From Oscillospiraceae bacterium (GTDB lineage: Bacteria; Bacillota; Clostridia; Oscillospirales; Ruminococcaceae), in assembly GCA_020024475.1 (NCBI GenBank), contig JAHHTS010000125.1, positions 1-5,724 of the forward strand: a stretch of 5,724 nucleotides of DNA, in the 5' to 3' direction. Within the stretch, counting starts at the first letter, position 1; each line of letters opens with the position of its first letter. The translations under genes were made by a program, and so were the position numbers. Below, piece after piece: positions 1 to 5,678 of this stretch. Under the pieces are notes generated by a model. That model was not told the DNA's origin and made no database searches. It saw only the letters and a program-made list of their open reading frames with translations.

Positions 1-261
1 TTCTCGACCTAATTTTGTAGATTTAATTTGGTAAAGATAATTTGTCAAAATAATCAATACGCCAAATAATAACATTGCACTTACACCTCTAATTACTGTA
101 GGCAAATCTCCCTTAGCAATACCGTGATCAATCACAAAACTAATGCATCCCGGATAGCCTAAAGTAAGTAGCGTATTCAGCAAAACCCATACCATACACC
201 ATGATTGTTTTTTTGTATATGAAATTTTTGTGTATTTAACTATTTTTATTATTTCTTTCAT
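1..261 (-). CDS. ABC exporter, N-terminal part of membrane domain (partial, runs off window)
   Basis: Eighty-seven codons are open to the window edge, from an ATG at 261-259 preceded by a strong AGGAGG (271-266) with a short 4-nt spacer. The translation starts MKEIIKIVKYTKISYTKK, then has a hydrophobic helix (about residues 21-42). Next comes the IDHGIAKGDL segment (about 38-47), which resembles the loop after TM1 in the membrane domain of type I exporters, and a second hydrophobic helix (about 58-75). This matches the start of an MsbA/LmrA/SunT-like half transporter, in which a six-helix domain is fused to an ATPase; the ATPase would lie outside the window. Such proteins export peptides, lipids or drugs across the inner membrane, and the substrate is not visible here. 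The gene follows the FtsX-like permease in the same direction, across a 44-bp gap that contains a terminator-like hairpin. It may therefore be transcribed by readthrough from the peptide-resistance operon. The family call is fairly sure; the function is open. Confidence 0.8.
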   Translation of the reverse strand, partial: MKEIIKIVKYTKISYTKKQSWCMVWVLLNTLLTLGYPGCISFVIDHGIAKGDLPTVIRGVSAMLLFGVLIILTNYLYQIKSTKLGRE

Positions 262-266
262 AATGC

Positions 267-280
267 CTCCTAAAAAGGAG
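267..280 (-). promoter_or_regulatory. Possible alternative hairpin masking the exporter ribosome binding site
   Basis: On the minus strand, CTCCT (280-276), TTTT (275-272) and AGGAG (271-267) can form a 5-bp stem with a 4-nt loop that hides the exporter Shine-Dalgarno sequence. The CTCCT arm is the same sequence used as the 3' arm of the larger terminator hairpin, so the two structures exclude each other. The complementarity is visible in the sequence. A regulatory role is inference, and the stem is small. Confidence 0.35.
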
Positions 281-304
281 CCTACAATACTGCAGGCTCC
301 TTTT
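273..304 (-). terminator. Hairpin terminator after the permease gene, probably bidirectional
   Basis: Arms 273-283 and 294-304 form a perfect 11-bp stem (AAAAGGAGCCT with AGGCTCCTTTT). Inside it, one mismatch and two further pairs leave a 4-nt loop. On the minus strand the GC core is followed by a run of five T, and on the plus strand by TTTTATT, so either direction could terminate. The stem begins one base after the permease stop codon (308-306), so a ribosome finishing that gene would cover it. Termination may therefore be partial, allowing readthrough into the exporter. Confidence 0.72.
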
Positions 305-305
305 A

Positions 306-2426
306 TTAAATCTGTTTTCTAAAATTTGTCCTAAAGATGTCCTCAATACTATGTTGATATGCTTTAATCGTCCCCAAAAAGTATGATACAAAAATAACCA
401 ATAGCATCACTACAGCAAGAGTTATATTTAACATAAAATCTGCTGTACCAATATATGTTTCTACTTTATGACCGAATCTAAGCATAAATACATAAATTCC
501 AATTCCAGCTCCAACCATTGCTAAAATACATGGTATTGCAAAAAACAATGAAATCTGTTTTCTCACTAAACTATATATTTGTTTCTTATCAATGCCTAAC
601 TTATACATAACTCCATACTGTGTTTTAGTATTTTCAGCATCTGATAGTTGCTGAAGAGATAATACAGTCAAACAAATCACAAAGAAAATTACACCAATAT
701 AAACTCCTAAAAGCCGAATACATACAGAATTTAATTTAACTAAATTTGTTTCTTGTGTCATAAAGCGTATCGGATCAATAAAATCCTGATAATCCTTATC
801 CTTTTTATGTTTTTCTTCATATTTACTATAGATTTCTGAATAGTTTCTCTTAAATTTCTCCTTAATTTCTTTTTCGATGCTATCGCATTCATCAATTGGT
901 ATAATGTCCTTTGTGTTTGCATAATAACACGTCTTTGCTATATTTAAATTTTCACACACACTATCCGGTAAGATAAAAGAACTGGAATTCCCAAAGTTAT
1001 ATAGAAATGATCCAATTGCATCATTATATATTGCTTTTTCTGACATAACTAATTGTTTTCCATCATCTAACACAATTTCCGATTCTGCCGATTTAATCTG
1101 TTTTTCCATGCTTTCTTCGTCAATCTCATTACTTACCTGTAATGCAAATTCATTCTCAGCAAGTTCTATTTTGGGTAAATGTGCCATTGTCCGCATTTGA
1201 TTATAATCTGTTAAAGATATCGCAAGTCTAGGCATATCCCATTTATTGTCACGCATCTTTACATTTTCAAAACTTTTTTCCCATACAAAATACGCTTCTT
1301 GCTGACATATCTCACGTTCTTCAATTCCATGTTCTTTCAAAATATCACTTACAAAAGAGTAATCAATATATGGAATATCCTCTTGTTTGTCAATATATCT
1401 ATATGAATTATTTATCATTAAATCATACGGCATTCTGTATTCTAAAAATCCTTCTGAAATATCAGATAAAACTGGAGCTATGACAAATCCCAAAATAGAA
1501 ATGGCTATTGCTATTGTTGCACTGGCTATAACTTTAACATTAGATGATGATCTTGCGTATAGGTTACTAATAAATACTAGGTTCAATTTTTTATATTTAT
1601 ATTTTATGCTCTTGTCACGAACTAAACAAATTAAATATGAAATAGCATAGTAACCTGAAAAAACGCCACACACCAAGGCTACTCCAATTATTGTCTGATA
1701 TCTATTACTTATTACAGTTGGAATATTTGACATATAATCACGTCCAATTGACAAATACTCCTTTAGTACTACTGCTGCAACAGCAAATGATATTATTGAT
1801 ATAACCAATCCTACAATATATTTACCTTTTTTTTGTTGTTGTCCCTCTGATTTTTTCTCAGCATTCAACAACTCAATAAGTCTAGTCTTTGTCAACTTTC
1901 TTGTATTAAATATTCCTGCAAAAATAAATAAAAATGCAAAAAAAAGAAAAGTTTTAGCAAAAGCATCTGGATAAAACCCAATCGTATAGTCTACTTCTCC
2001 TCCAGTAGAAAGCATAACAATACTTGTCAATCCACCTGATAAAATCGTTCCTAAGATTACTCCTATTACAACTGATATAATACCAATTTCAAATGTTTCA
2101 ACGAAATACGAAAACGCTATTTTTTTTTGTTCCATCCCCAAAAGCATATAAATCGAAAATTCTTTTGCTCTTCTTTTAATCATATGAGTATTTACGTATG
2201 TTACTAGAACAAAAAAAATAAGGGAAACTAAGCCAACAGTCAAATTAATAGTATCTCTAAACAAAACTTCTGAATACTTCCCACCATCTGCAATAATTGT
2301 ATTGTACGGGCTACTTAACGAAACAAATGCAAAAAATAACGCTGAACTAATCACTAAAGTTACAATATATATTTGATAATCCTTTATTGTCTTTTTTATA
2401 TTACTATTAATCAACTTAAGATACAC
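306..2426 (-). CDS. BceB-like FtsX-family ABC permease of a peptide sensing/detoxification transporter
   Basis: This is the membrane subunit of a BceAB-type transporter, a family that protects against cell-wall-active peptides and also serves as sensor for its partner kinase. With the start used here it has 706 residues. Ten hydrophobic segments lie near residues 17-38, 60-80, 108-136, 157-174, 203-222, 244-269, 298-321, 568-592, 624-648 and 666-688. An extracellular domain of about 245 residues sits between TM7 and TM8, the hallmark of this family. The cytoplasmic EFSIYMLLGM motif after TM2 (89-98) is typical of FtsX repeats. A GTG at 2438 also opens the frame, but it is fused directly to its own G-run. 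The GTG at 2426 has AGGGGGTGA as ribosome binding site about 8 nt away and gives the usual family start MYLKLINSNIKKTIKDY, so I prefer it. It overlaps the ATPase gene by 11 bp, suggesting translational coupling. The extracellular domain has four cysteines (about 374, 491, 500, 514). Peptide specificity cannot be read. Confidence 0.92.
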   Translation of the reverse strand: MYLKLINSNIKKTIKDYQIYIVTLVISSALFFAFVSLSSPYNTIIADGGKYSEVLFRDTINLTVGLVSLIFFVLVTYVNTHMIKRRAKEFSIYMLLGMEQKKIAFSYFVETFEIGIISVVIGVILGTILSGGLTSIVMLSTGGEVDYTIGFYPDAFAKTFLFFAFLFIFAGIFNTRKLTKTRLIELLNAEKKSEGQQQKKGKYIVGLVISIISFAVAAVVLKEYLSIGRDYMSNIPTVISNRYQTIIGVALVCGVFSGYYAISYLICLVRDKSIKYKYKKLNLVFISNLYARSSSNVKVIASATIAIAISILGFVIAPVLSDISEGFLEYRMPYDLMINNSYRYIDKQEDIPYIDYSFVSDILKEHGIEEREICQQEAYFVWEKSFENVKMRDNKWDMPRLAISLTDYNQMRTMAHLPKIELAENEFALQVSNEIDEESMEKQIKSAESEIVLDDGKQLVMSEKAIYNDAIGSFLYNFGNSSSFILPDSVCENLNIAKTCYYANTKDIIPIDECDSIEKEIKEKFKRNYSEIYSKYEEKHKKDKDYQDFIDPIRFMTQETNLVKLNSVCIRLLGVYIGVIFFVICLTVLSLQQLSDAENTKTQYGVMYKLGIDKKQIYSLVRKQISLFFAIPCILAMVGAGIGIYVFMLRFGHKVETYIGTADFMLNITLAVVMLLVIFVSYFLGTIKAYQHSIEDIFRTNFRKQI

Positions 2427-3195
2427 GTTTTTGTTCACCCCCTAGAAGTGCTACTACATCAAGTATTTCGTTAAAAAATTGTCTTCTTCCTTTTTCCCCT
2501 TTCTGTAATTCTATATAAATCTTCCCATCTTTTAAGAAAATAACTCTCTTCGCATAGCTTGCTGAAAGCGTATCATGTGTAACCATGATAAAAGTTGTAT
2601 TCAATTTTTCATTCATATCATGCATAGTTTCTAGCAACATCTGAGCAGAATGGCTATCTAAAGCTCCAGTTGGCTCATCTGCCAGAACCAGCTTTGGATT
2701 ATTGATAATTGCTCTTGCACACGCACAACGTTGCTTTTGTCCTCCTGATGCTTCATATGGATAATGTTGCAAAATATCATATATCCCCAATTGTTTTGCA
2801 ATTTTATTTACTTTTTCTCGAATTTCAATAGATGCCACTCCATTAATTGTCAATGCCAATGCAATATTATCATATATTGTCAAATTATCCAGTAAACTAA
2901 AATCTTGAAAAATAAACCCCAAATTCTCTCTACGAAAACGTGCAAGCATTTTGTCTTTTAACATCGTAATTTCTTGACCTTTCAGAGTAATATATCCAGC
3001 ACTTACATTGTCAATTGTAGATATACAATTCAGCAATGTAGTTTTGCCTGCCCCTGAAGCACCCATAATTCCAAGAAATTCTCCTTCATTCACATCAAAA
3101 CTGATATCATCTAGTGCCTTCACAATATTATTGTTGTTACTACCATAGTATTTTTGTATATTTTTAATACGTAACAATAATTGTTCATTTCCCAT
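2416..3195 (-). CDS. BceA-like ABC transporter ATP-binding protein
   Basis: This 259-residue cytoplasmic ATPase powers the FtsX-like permease encoded just downstream. All catalytic motifs are present in order: Walker A GASGAGKT (45-52), Q-loop Q97 in FIFQD, and an ABC signature in the variant form ASGGQKQR (149-156, usually LSGGQ). Walker B LVLADE follows (169-174, catalytic Glu174), then D-loop ALD (178-180) and the switch histidine H207 in VTHD. The segment SGGQKQRCACARAI followed by ADEPTGALDSHSA is characteristic of the MacB/BceA/LolD-type subfamily that partners FtsX-like permeases. The start ATG at 3195 has AAGGAG (3210-3205) 9 nt upstream. The C-terminal tail after residue 230 is a little longer than a minimal ATPase, and its last codons overlap the permease start. 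Transcription probably begins in the 111-bp gap upstream, where a regulator operator is visible. Family call is near certain; the exact peptide substrate is unknown. Confidence 0.96.
   Translation of the reverse strand: MGNEQLLLRIKNIQKYYGSNNNNIVKALDDISFDVNEGEFLGIMGASGAGKTTLLNCISTIDNVSAGYITLKGQEITMLKDKMLARFRRENLGFIFQDFSLLDNLTIYDNIALALTINGVASIEIREKVNKIAKQLGIYDILQHYPYEASGGQKQRCACARAIINNPKLVLADEPTGALDSHSAQMLLETMHDMNEKLNTTFIMVTHDTLSASYAKRVIFLKDGKIYIELQKGEKGRRQFFNEILDVVALLGGEQKRVS
2435..2443 (-). promoter_or_regulatory. Ribosome binding site deciding the permease start
   Basis: AGGGGGTGA on the minus strand closely follows the anti-16S consensus AGGAGGTGA. The upstream in-frame GTG (2438-2436) is embedded in this motif and cannot use it. 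The GTG at 2426-2424 lies 8 nt downstream of the motif, a normal spacing. The site is inside the last codons of the ATPase gene. Confidence 0.65.
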
Positions 3196-3251
3196 ACATC
3201 AATTCTCCTTATCATCTTATTTACTATCATTGTAATAATGTTATCTATGAA

Positions 3252-3257
3252 AATATA
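3252..3257 (-). promoter_or_regulatory. Candidate -10 box of the ATPase-permease promoter
   Basis: TATATT on the minus strand lies 17 bp after the position of a -35 box. That position reads AAGAAG (3280-3275), a poor match, and is overlapped by the regulator inverted repeat. A weak -35 covered by an operator is what an activator-dependent promoter looks like. A second candidate is TACAAT at 3234-3229, which would put the operator near -63 instead of about -40. I cannot choose between them. Confidence 0.4.
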
Positions 3258-3265
3258 TTGATTTA

Positions 3266-3285
3266 TCTTACAAACTTCTTACAAA
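3266..3285 (-). repeat. Direct repeat TTTGTAAGA, 11-bp period, next to the operator
   Basis: Two exact copies of TTTGTAAGA (minus strand 3285-3277 and 3274-3266) are spaced one helical turn apart. The first contains the right half of the operator inverted repeat and the second is an extra half-site toward the promoter. OmpR-family regulators commonly bind tandem half-sites with 10-11 bp spacing, so this may be a second binding position. The repeat is directly visible; the role is inferred. Confidence 0.5.
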
Positions 3286-3293
3286 AATGTAAG
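3278..3293 (-). promoter_or_regulatory. Putative BceR-type operator: CTTACA-N4-TGTAAG inverted repeat
   Basis: A perfect 6-bp inverted repeat with a 4-bp spacer reads CTTACATTTTTGTAAG on the minus strand. It fits the TnACA-N4-TGTAA pattern that I recall for response regulators controlling BceAB-type transporters; no search was done. It lies between the kinase and ATPase genes, just upstream of the candidate promoters for the transporter, which is where such an operator is expected. I did not find an equivalent copy before the regulator gene, consistent with that gene having its own strong promoter. Confidence 0.65.
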
Positions 3294-3322
3294 AGATGCA
3301 GATCATCTATCCCTGCATCTCT
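3283..3322 (-). terminator. Hairpin at the end of the kinase gene, terminator or attenuator
   Basis: Arms 3292-3301 and 3313-3322 form a perfect 10-bp stem (AGAGATGCAG with CTGCATCTCT) around an 11-nt loop. The upstream arm lies in the last kinase codons and the loop carries the stop (3309-3307). On the minus strand the stem is followed by TACATTTTTG, so the T-tract (3287-3283) is offset by a few bases and interrupted. I read it as a partial terminator between the regulator-kinase and the transporter transcripts. Its T-tract is also the spacer of the operator repeat. Confidence 0.55.
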
Positions 3323-4317
3323 AATACTTTTCCTTTTTGAAATACTAATATCACCTTTGTTCCTTGACCGGTTTGCGACTCAATATAAATATCTACCCCT
3401 AACTTGTTACATAATTTCTTGCACAAATATAAACCTAAACCCGTTGAATTATTATTACTTCTTCCATTTTTTCCAGTGTATCCTTTCTCAAACACTCGTG
3501 GAAGATCTGATTGCAAAATTCCGATCCCATTATCTTGAATAATGAATTCTACACCTTCATTTGAATCTGTACTATAAATCTCCAATTCTAATGAAACACC
3601 TGATTTATATTGAAGAGAATTATTTATTATTTGTGTAATAATAAACTCTAACCATTTTTCGTCTGTTAAAACAGAATGAGTACATTTTTCCATAATAACG
3701 TTTGTTCGATTTTCAATTAGAAGTTGTTTATTTTTCACCAAAGCTCTCGATACACTCTTAGCTAGTTGTATCTCTTTAATCATATAATCCTTTTCAACAT
3801 CAGCGCTACGAGCATAATATAAAACCTGTTCCATATAATTATTAATTCTAGTAAGTTCAATTAATATTTTAGTTGTTATTTTAGAACGTTCATTCTCACA
3901 AATCAATTTAATCGTAGATAATGGATTTTTTATTTCATGAAGCCATTGTTCTATATACTCTTTATACTCTAATCGTTCTTTTTTCCCCTTGTATATTTCA
4001 TCTAACATGGCTTTATTACATTCTCTTAGAACCCCATAGTAAAACCTGTCCTCCATATTTTGTGAAAACTCTATAATATCCGTCAATAAAAATTTTTCAT
4101 CTAAACCTTCCAAAATTTTTTCAATTTTTTTATGATATTTATTCCGTTTTTCATAATGATATATTATACATCCAATAAAAAGCCCTGACGTTATAATATC
4201 AATTGTTACAACCTGAACTATTGAAATATCTTCAGATATCAAAAACGCTGATAAAAAAAGCAACACCGCTGTATTAACAAAAATGTATATTTTATTTTCT
4301 TTTAAATATTCTTTCAT
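3307..4317 (-). CDS. BceS-like intramembrane-sensing histidine kinase
   Basis: This membrane sensor kinase phosphorylates the response regulator encoded just upstream. From the start used here it has 336 residues. Two membrane helices (about 8-27 and 36-55) are joined by an extracellular loop of under ten residues, so it has no room for a ligand-binding domain. Kinases of this type sense through their partner ABC transporter. The catalytic core is complete: H-box WLHEIKNPLS with phospho-accepting His127, N-box around Asn233 in NNSLQY, G1 DNGIG (262-266), F-box VFEKGYTG (275-282) and G2 GLGL (293-296). An ATG at 4344 opens the same frame 27 bp earlier, inside the regulator gene. I prefer the ATG at 4317, which lies 4 nt after the regulator stop and gives the usual start MKEYLKENKIYI just before TM1. 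Neither start has a clear ribosome binding site, so translation is probably coupled to the regulator. Confidence 0.92.
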   Translation of the reverse strand: MKEYLKENKIYIFVNTAVLLFLSAFLISEDISIVQVVTIDIITSGLFIGCIIYHYEKRNKYHKKIEKILEGLDEKFLLTDIIEFSQNMEDRFYYGVLRECNKAMLDEIYKGKKERLEYKEYIEQWLHEIKNPLSTIKLICENERSKITTKILIELTRINNYMEQVLYYARSADVEKDYMIKEIQLAKSVSRALVKNKQLLIENRTNVIMEKCTHSVLTDEKWLEFIITQIINNSLQYKSGVSLELEIYSTDSNEGVEFIIQDNGIGILQSDLPRVFEKGYTGKNGRSNNNSTGLGLYLCKKLCNKLGVDIYIESQTGQGTKVILVFQKGKVLEMQG

Positions 4318-4321
4318 GTGT

Positions 4322-4987
4322 CTATACTGCATATCCCTGTCCATGTTTTGTATGTATAAAATCGGTTAATCCTATCTTTTCCAATTTTGTGCGAATCCTT
4401 CTAATATTCACACTCAATGTATTATCGTCCACGAACATTTCATTATCCCATAAATATTCTATAATTTCAGTTCTTGATAAAATCTTGCCTTTTCCTTTAA
4501 CTAAAAACCATAATATTTTAAACTCATTTTTTGTTAACTCGATTTTATGTTCCTCATGAAAAATGATATTTTTTTCTACGCATAAAGTTAACCCTTTATA
4601 CTCTAGCTGCTCATTTTCATTCTCTTTATATGCTCGTTTAAGCAGTGTTGAAATTCTTGCCATAAGAATTGGTACATTATATGGTTTGGTTATGTAATCA
4701 TCACCTCCTGAAATAAAGCCATTTAATTCATCCATATCAGAATTTCTACTGGTAATAAAAATGACTGGAACAGCTACATTTGCTTTAATTTTACTACATA
4801 TCTGATATCCATTTTCATTTGGTAAATTGATATCTAGCAAAATCAAGTCTACGTGTTCTCGAAGTATTTGTTCTGCTACATCTATAAAACTGGTGACAGA
4901 ATATACGTCATAACCATTATTTCTTAATATATTAGTCAATTCATTTCTCATCTGAATTTCATCTTCAACAATCATTATTCTATACAT
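4322..4987 (-). CDS. BceR-like OmpR/PhoB-family response regulator
   Basis: This cytoplasmic transcription factor has about 221 residues, a normal family length. Its receiver domain (about 1-115) shows the acidic pair Asp9/Glu10, the phospho-accepting Asp52 in LLDINLP, the switch Thr79 and the conserved Lys101 in TKPYN. A winged-helix DNA-binding domain follows (about 128-221). It has ELTKNEFKIL at its start, a recognition helix NTLSVNIRRIRTKLEK (189-204) and the closing HGQGYAV. Two adjacent ATGs could start it (4990 and 4987); AAGGAG (5000-4995) is 4 nt from the first and 7 nt from the second, so I take the second. It leads the operon from a strong promoter 30-60 bp upstream and abuts the kinase. 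The likely target is the TTACA-N4-TGTAA repeat before the ATPase gene. Confidence 0.95.
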   Translation of the reverse strand: MYRIMIVEDEIQMRNELTNILRNNGYDVYSVTSFIDVAEQILREHVDLILLDINLPNENGYQICSKIKANVAVPVIFITSRNSDMDELNGFISGGDDYITKPYNVPILMARISTLLKRAYKENENEQLEYKGLTLCVEKNIIFHEEHKIELTKNEFKILWFLVKGKGKILSRTEIIEYLWDNEMFVDDNTLSVNIRRIRTKLEKIGLTDFIHTKHGQGYAV

Positions 4988-5017
4988 CATCTAACTCCTT
5001 ATTAAATGCTATTACAT

Positions 5018-5046
5018 AGGATAAATTCAATATCAAAAATAGTCAA
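5018..5046 (-). promoter_or_regulatory. Sigma-A-type promoter of the regulator-kinase operon
   Basis: On the minus strand, TTGACT (5046-5041) and TATCCT (5023-5018) are separated by exactly 17 bp. Each is close to consensus. Transcription would start near 5011, leaving a leader of about 20-25 nt with AAGGAG and no room for a riboswitch. The -35 box overlaps the last bases of the decayed nucleotidyltransferase reading frame. Confidence 0.75.
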
Positions 5047-5416
5047 GGCGCTTTTTTATTCATATTCTTATAAAACGGAGTGCCTTTTTCCCATTTTGAA
5101 AAACTGCATAATCTATATCAATAACTGAAAATACCTTATCATATTTTAAGTTTAAATCTACAATCAGATCTGACAGCTTATCTTCCGTACTTTCTTTTAG
5201 GTTTTCATTTAACAATAAAGAAACACCTACATCGGCTTCAGACGTATTAGTTCCACTTGCATAAGAACCATATAATATAATCCGAATAATCTAGGTATTA
5301 AAAATATCAAGAATTCCTTCTAGTTTTATTATACCGGCCATTTTTTTCAACGTCAACGCATTTCTCAAAAGAGTATTTTTATCTTTAACATGTTTTGACT
5401 GTCTCACTTTTAGCAT
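5043..5416 (-). pseudogene. Broken MNT-fold nucleotidyltransferase (MntA-like), degraded
   Basis: Minus-strand translation shows IIRIILYGSYASG, then NTSEADVGVSLLL, then VDLNLKYDKVFSVIDIDY. This is the MNT nucleotidyltransferase family, whose intact members often act as antitoxin partners of HEPN proteins. The active-site pattern GS-x10-D-x-D is visible from 5269 to 5225, but its second Asp codon is now GGT (Gly). An in-frame amber stop (5293-5291) interrupts the chain just before the core. Near 5080-5076 the frame breaks: reading on gives RFIRI and a stop at 5060, while the other frame gives PFYKNMNKK and a stop at 5043, as the family tail would. One lost base there explains it. The tail is short of the usual ending by a few residues. 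The ATG at 5416 is the first in frame, but the original start may be further up. No HEPN gene follows. The family call is sure; that it is dead is very likely. Confidence 0.85.
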
Positions 5417-5546
5417 AAGAATTGACCTGTTTTGCTACCACTTCCTCCATTTTGAAATATTCTGTAAGTTTCTTTTCATAAAGTAAAATGCTAGTTGTGT
5501 TCCAAACAAGACCTTGCTCTACTCTGCTGTCTAGATTTCCAATCGG
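5385..5546 (-). pseudogene. Unrecognised coding remnant upstream of the nucleotidyltransferase
   Basis: A stop-to-stop minus-strand frame of 53 codons reads in part SRVEQGLVWNTTSILLYEKK and continues with EYFKMEEVVAKQVNSYAKSE. Its composition looks like real helical protein rather than chance, but I do not recognise the family. Its only Met codon (5450) has no ribosome binding site. Near the A4 run at 5396-5393 a one-base shift joins it to the frame that reads KHVKDKNTLLRNALTLKK and enters the nucleotidyltransferase. The two may therefore be one gene broken by a frameshift, or the end of a separate lost gene. Confidence is low. Confidence 0.35.
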
Positions 5547-5598
5547 TTAATCTGTAAACTGTCCCCGCATACCTTTATACTTTGAAAACAGGTGTTTT

Positions 5599-5637
5599 AA
5601 CGGGATACACACTTACTTGTGTACTGTGTATCCCGTT
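5599..5637. repeat. Perfect 13-bp inverted repeat with 13-nt loop
   Basis: AACGGGATACACA (5599-5611) is perfectly complementary to TGTGTATCCCGTT (5625-5637). On the plus strand the stem is followed by TTTGTATT, on the minus strand by AAAACACC, so it would terminate only plus-strand transcripts, and no plus-strand gene is near. A smaller AAAAC/GTTTT palindrome lies beside it (5585-5598). It could be a mobile-element end, a protein-binding palindrome or a decayed terminator. Confidence 0.6.
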
Positions 5638-5643
5638 TGTATT

Positions 5644-5670
5644 AAAAATGGGAAAGAATACTCCTTCCCA
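5644..5670 (-). terminator. Intrinsic terminator of the gene entering from the right edge
   Basis: On the minus strand TGGGAAGGA and TCTTTCCCA form a 9-bp stem (one G-U pair) around a GTAT loop, followed at once by TTTTT (5648-5644). It lies 8 bp after a stop codon at 5681-5679, the usual position. It isolates the region to the left from the upstream gene. Confidence 0.75.
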
Positions 5671-5678
5671 CTAATCAC

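Noticed and set aside
282..296. CTACA-ATAC-TGCAG inside the hairpin before the exporter, looking partly like a second regulator site
   Set aside because: Its right half lacks TGTAA and the symmetry is explained by the terminator stem.
1387..1650. 87-codon plus-strand open frame
   Set aside because: It lies wholly inside the permease gene on the other strand and has no recognisable domain, so it is a shadow frame.
3196..3306. Small leader peptide or riboswitch before the ATPase gene
   Set aside because: The short ATG frame at 3199 stops after four codons, and the gap has no room or structure for an aptamer beyond the hairpin and operator.
3258..3542. 94-codon plus-strand open frame
   Set aside because: It covers the kinase gene end and the transporter promoter region on the opposite strand. 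Its translation shows no family resemblance.
5006..5025. TGTAA next to the regulator -10 box as a possible autoregulatory operator
   Set aside because: The matching left half TnACA is missing at the required 4-bp distance.
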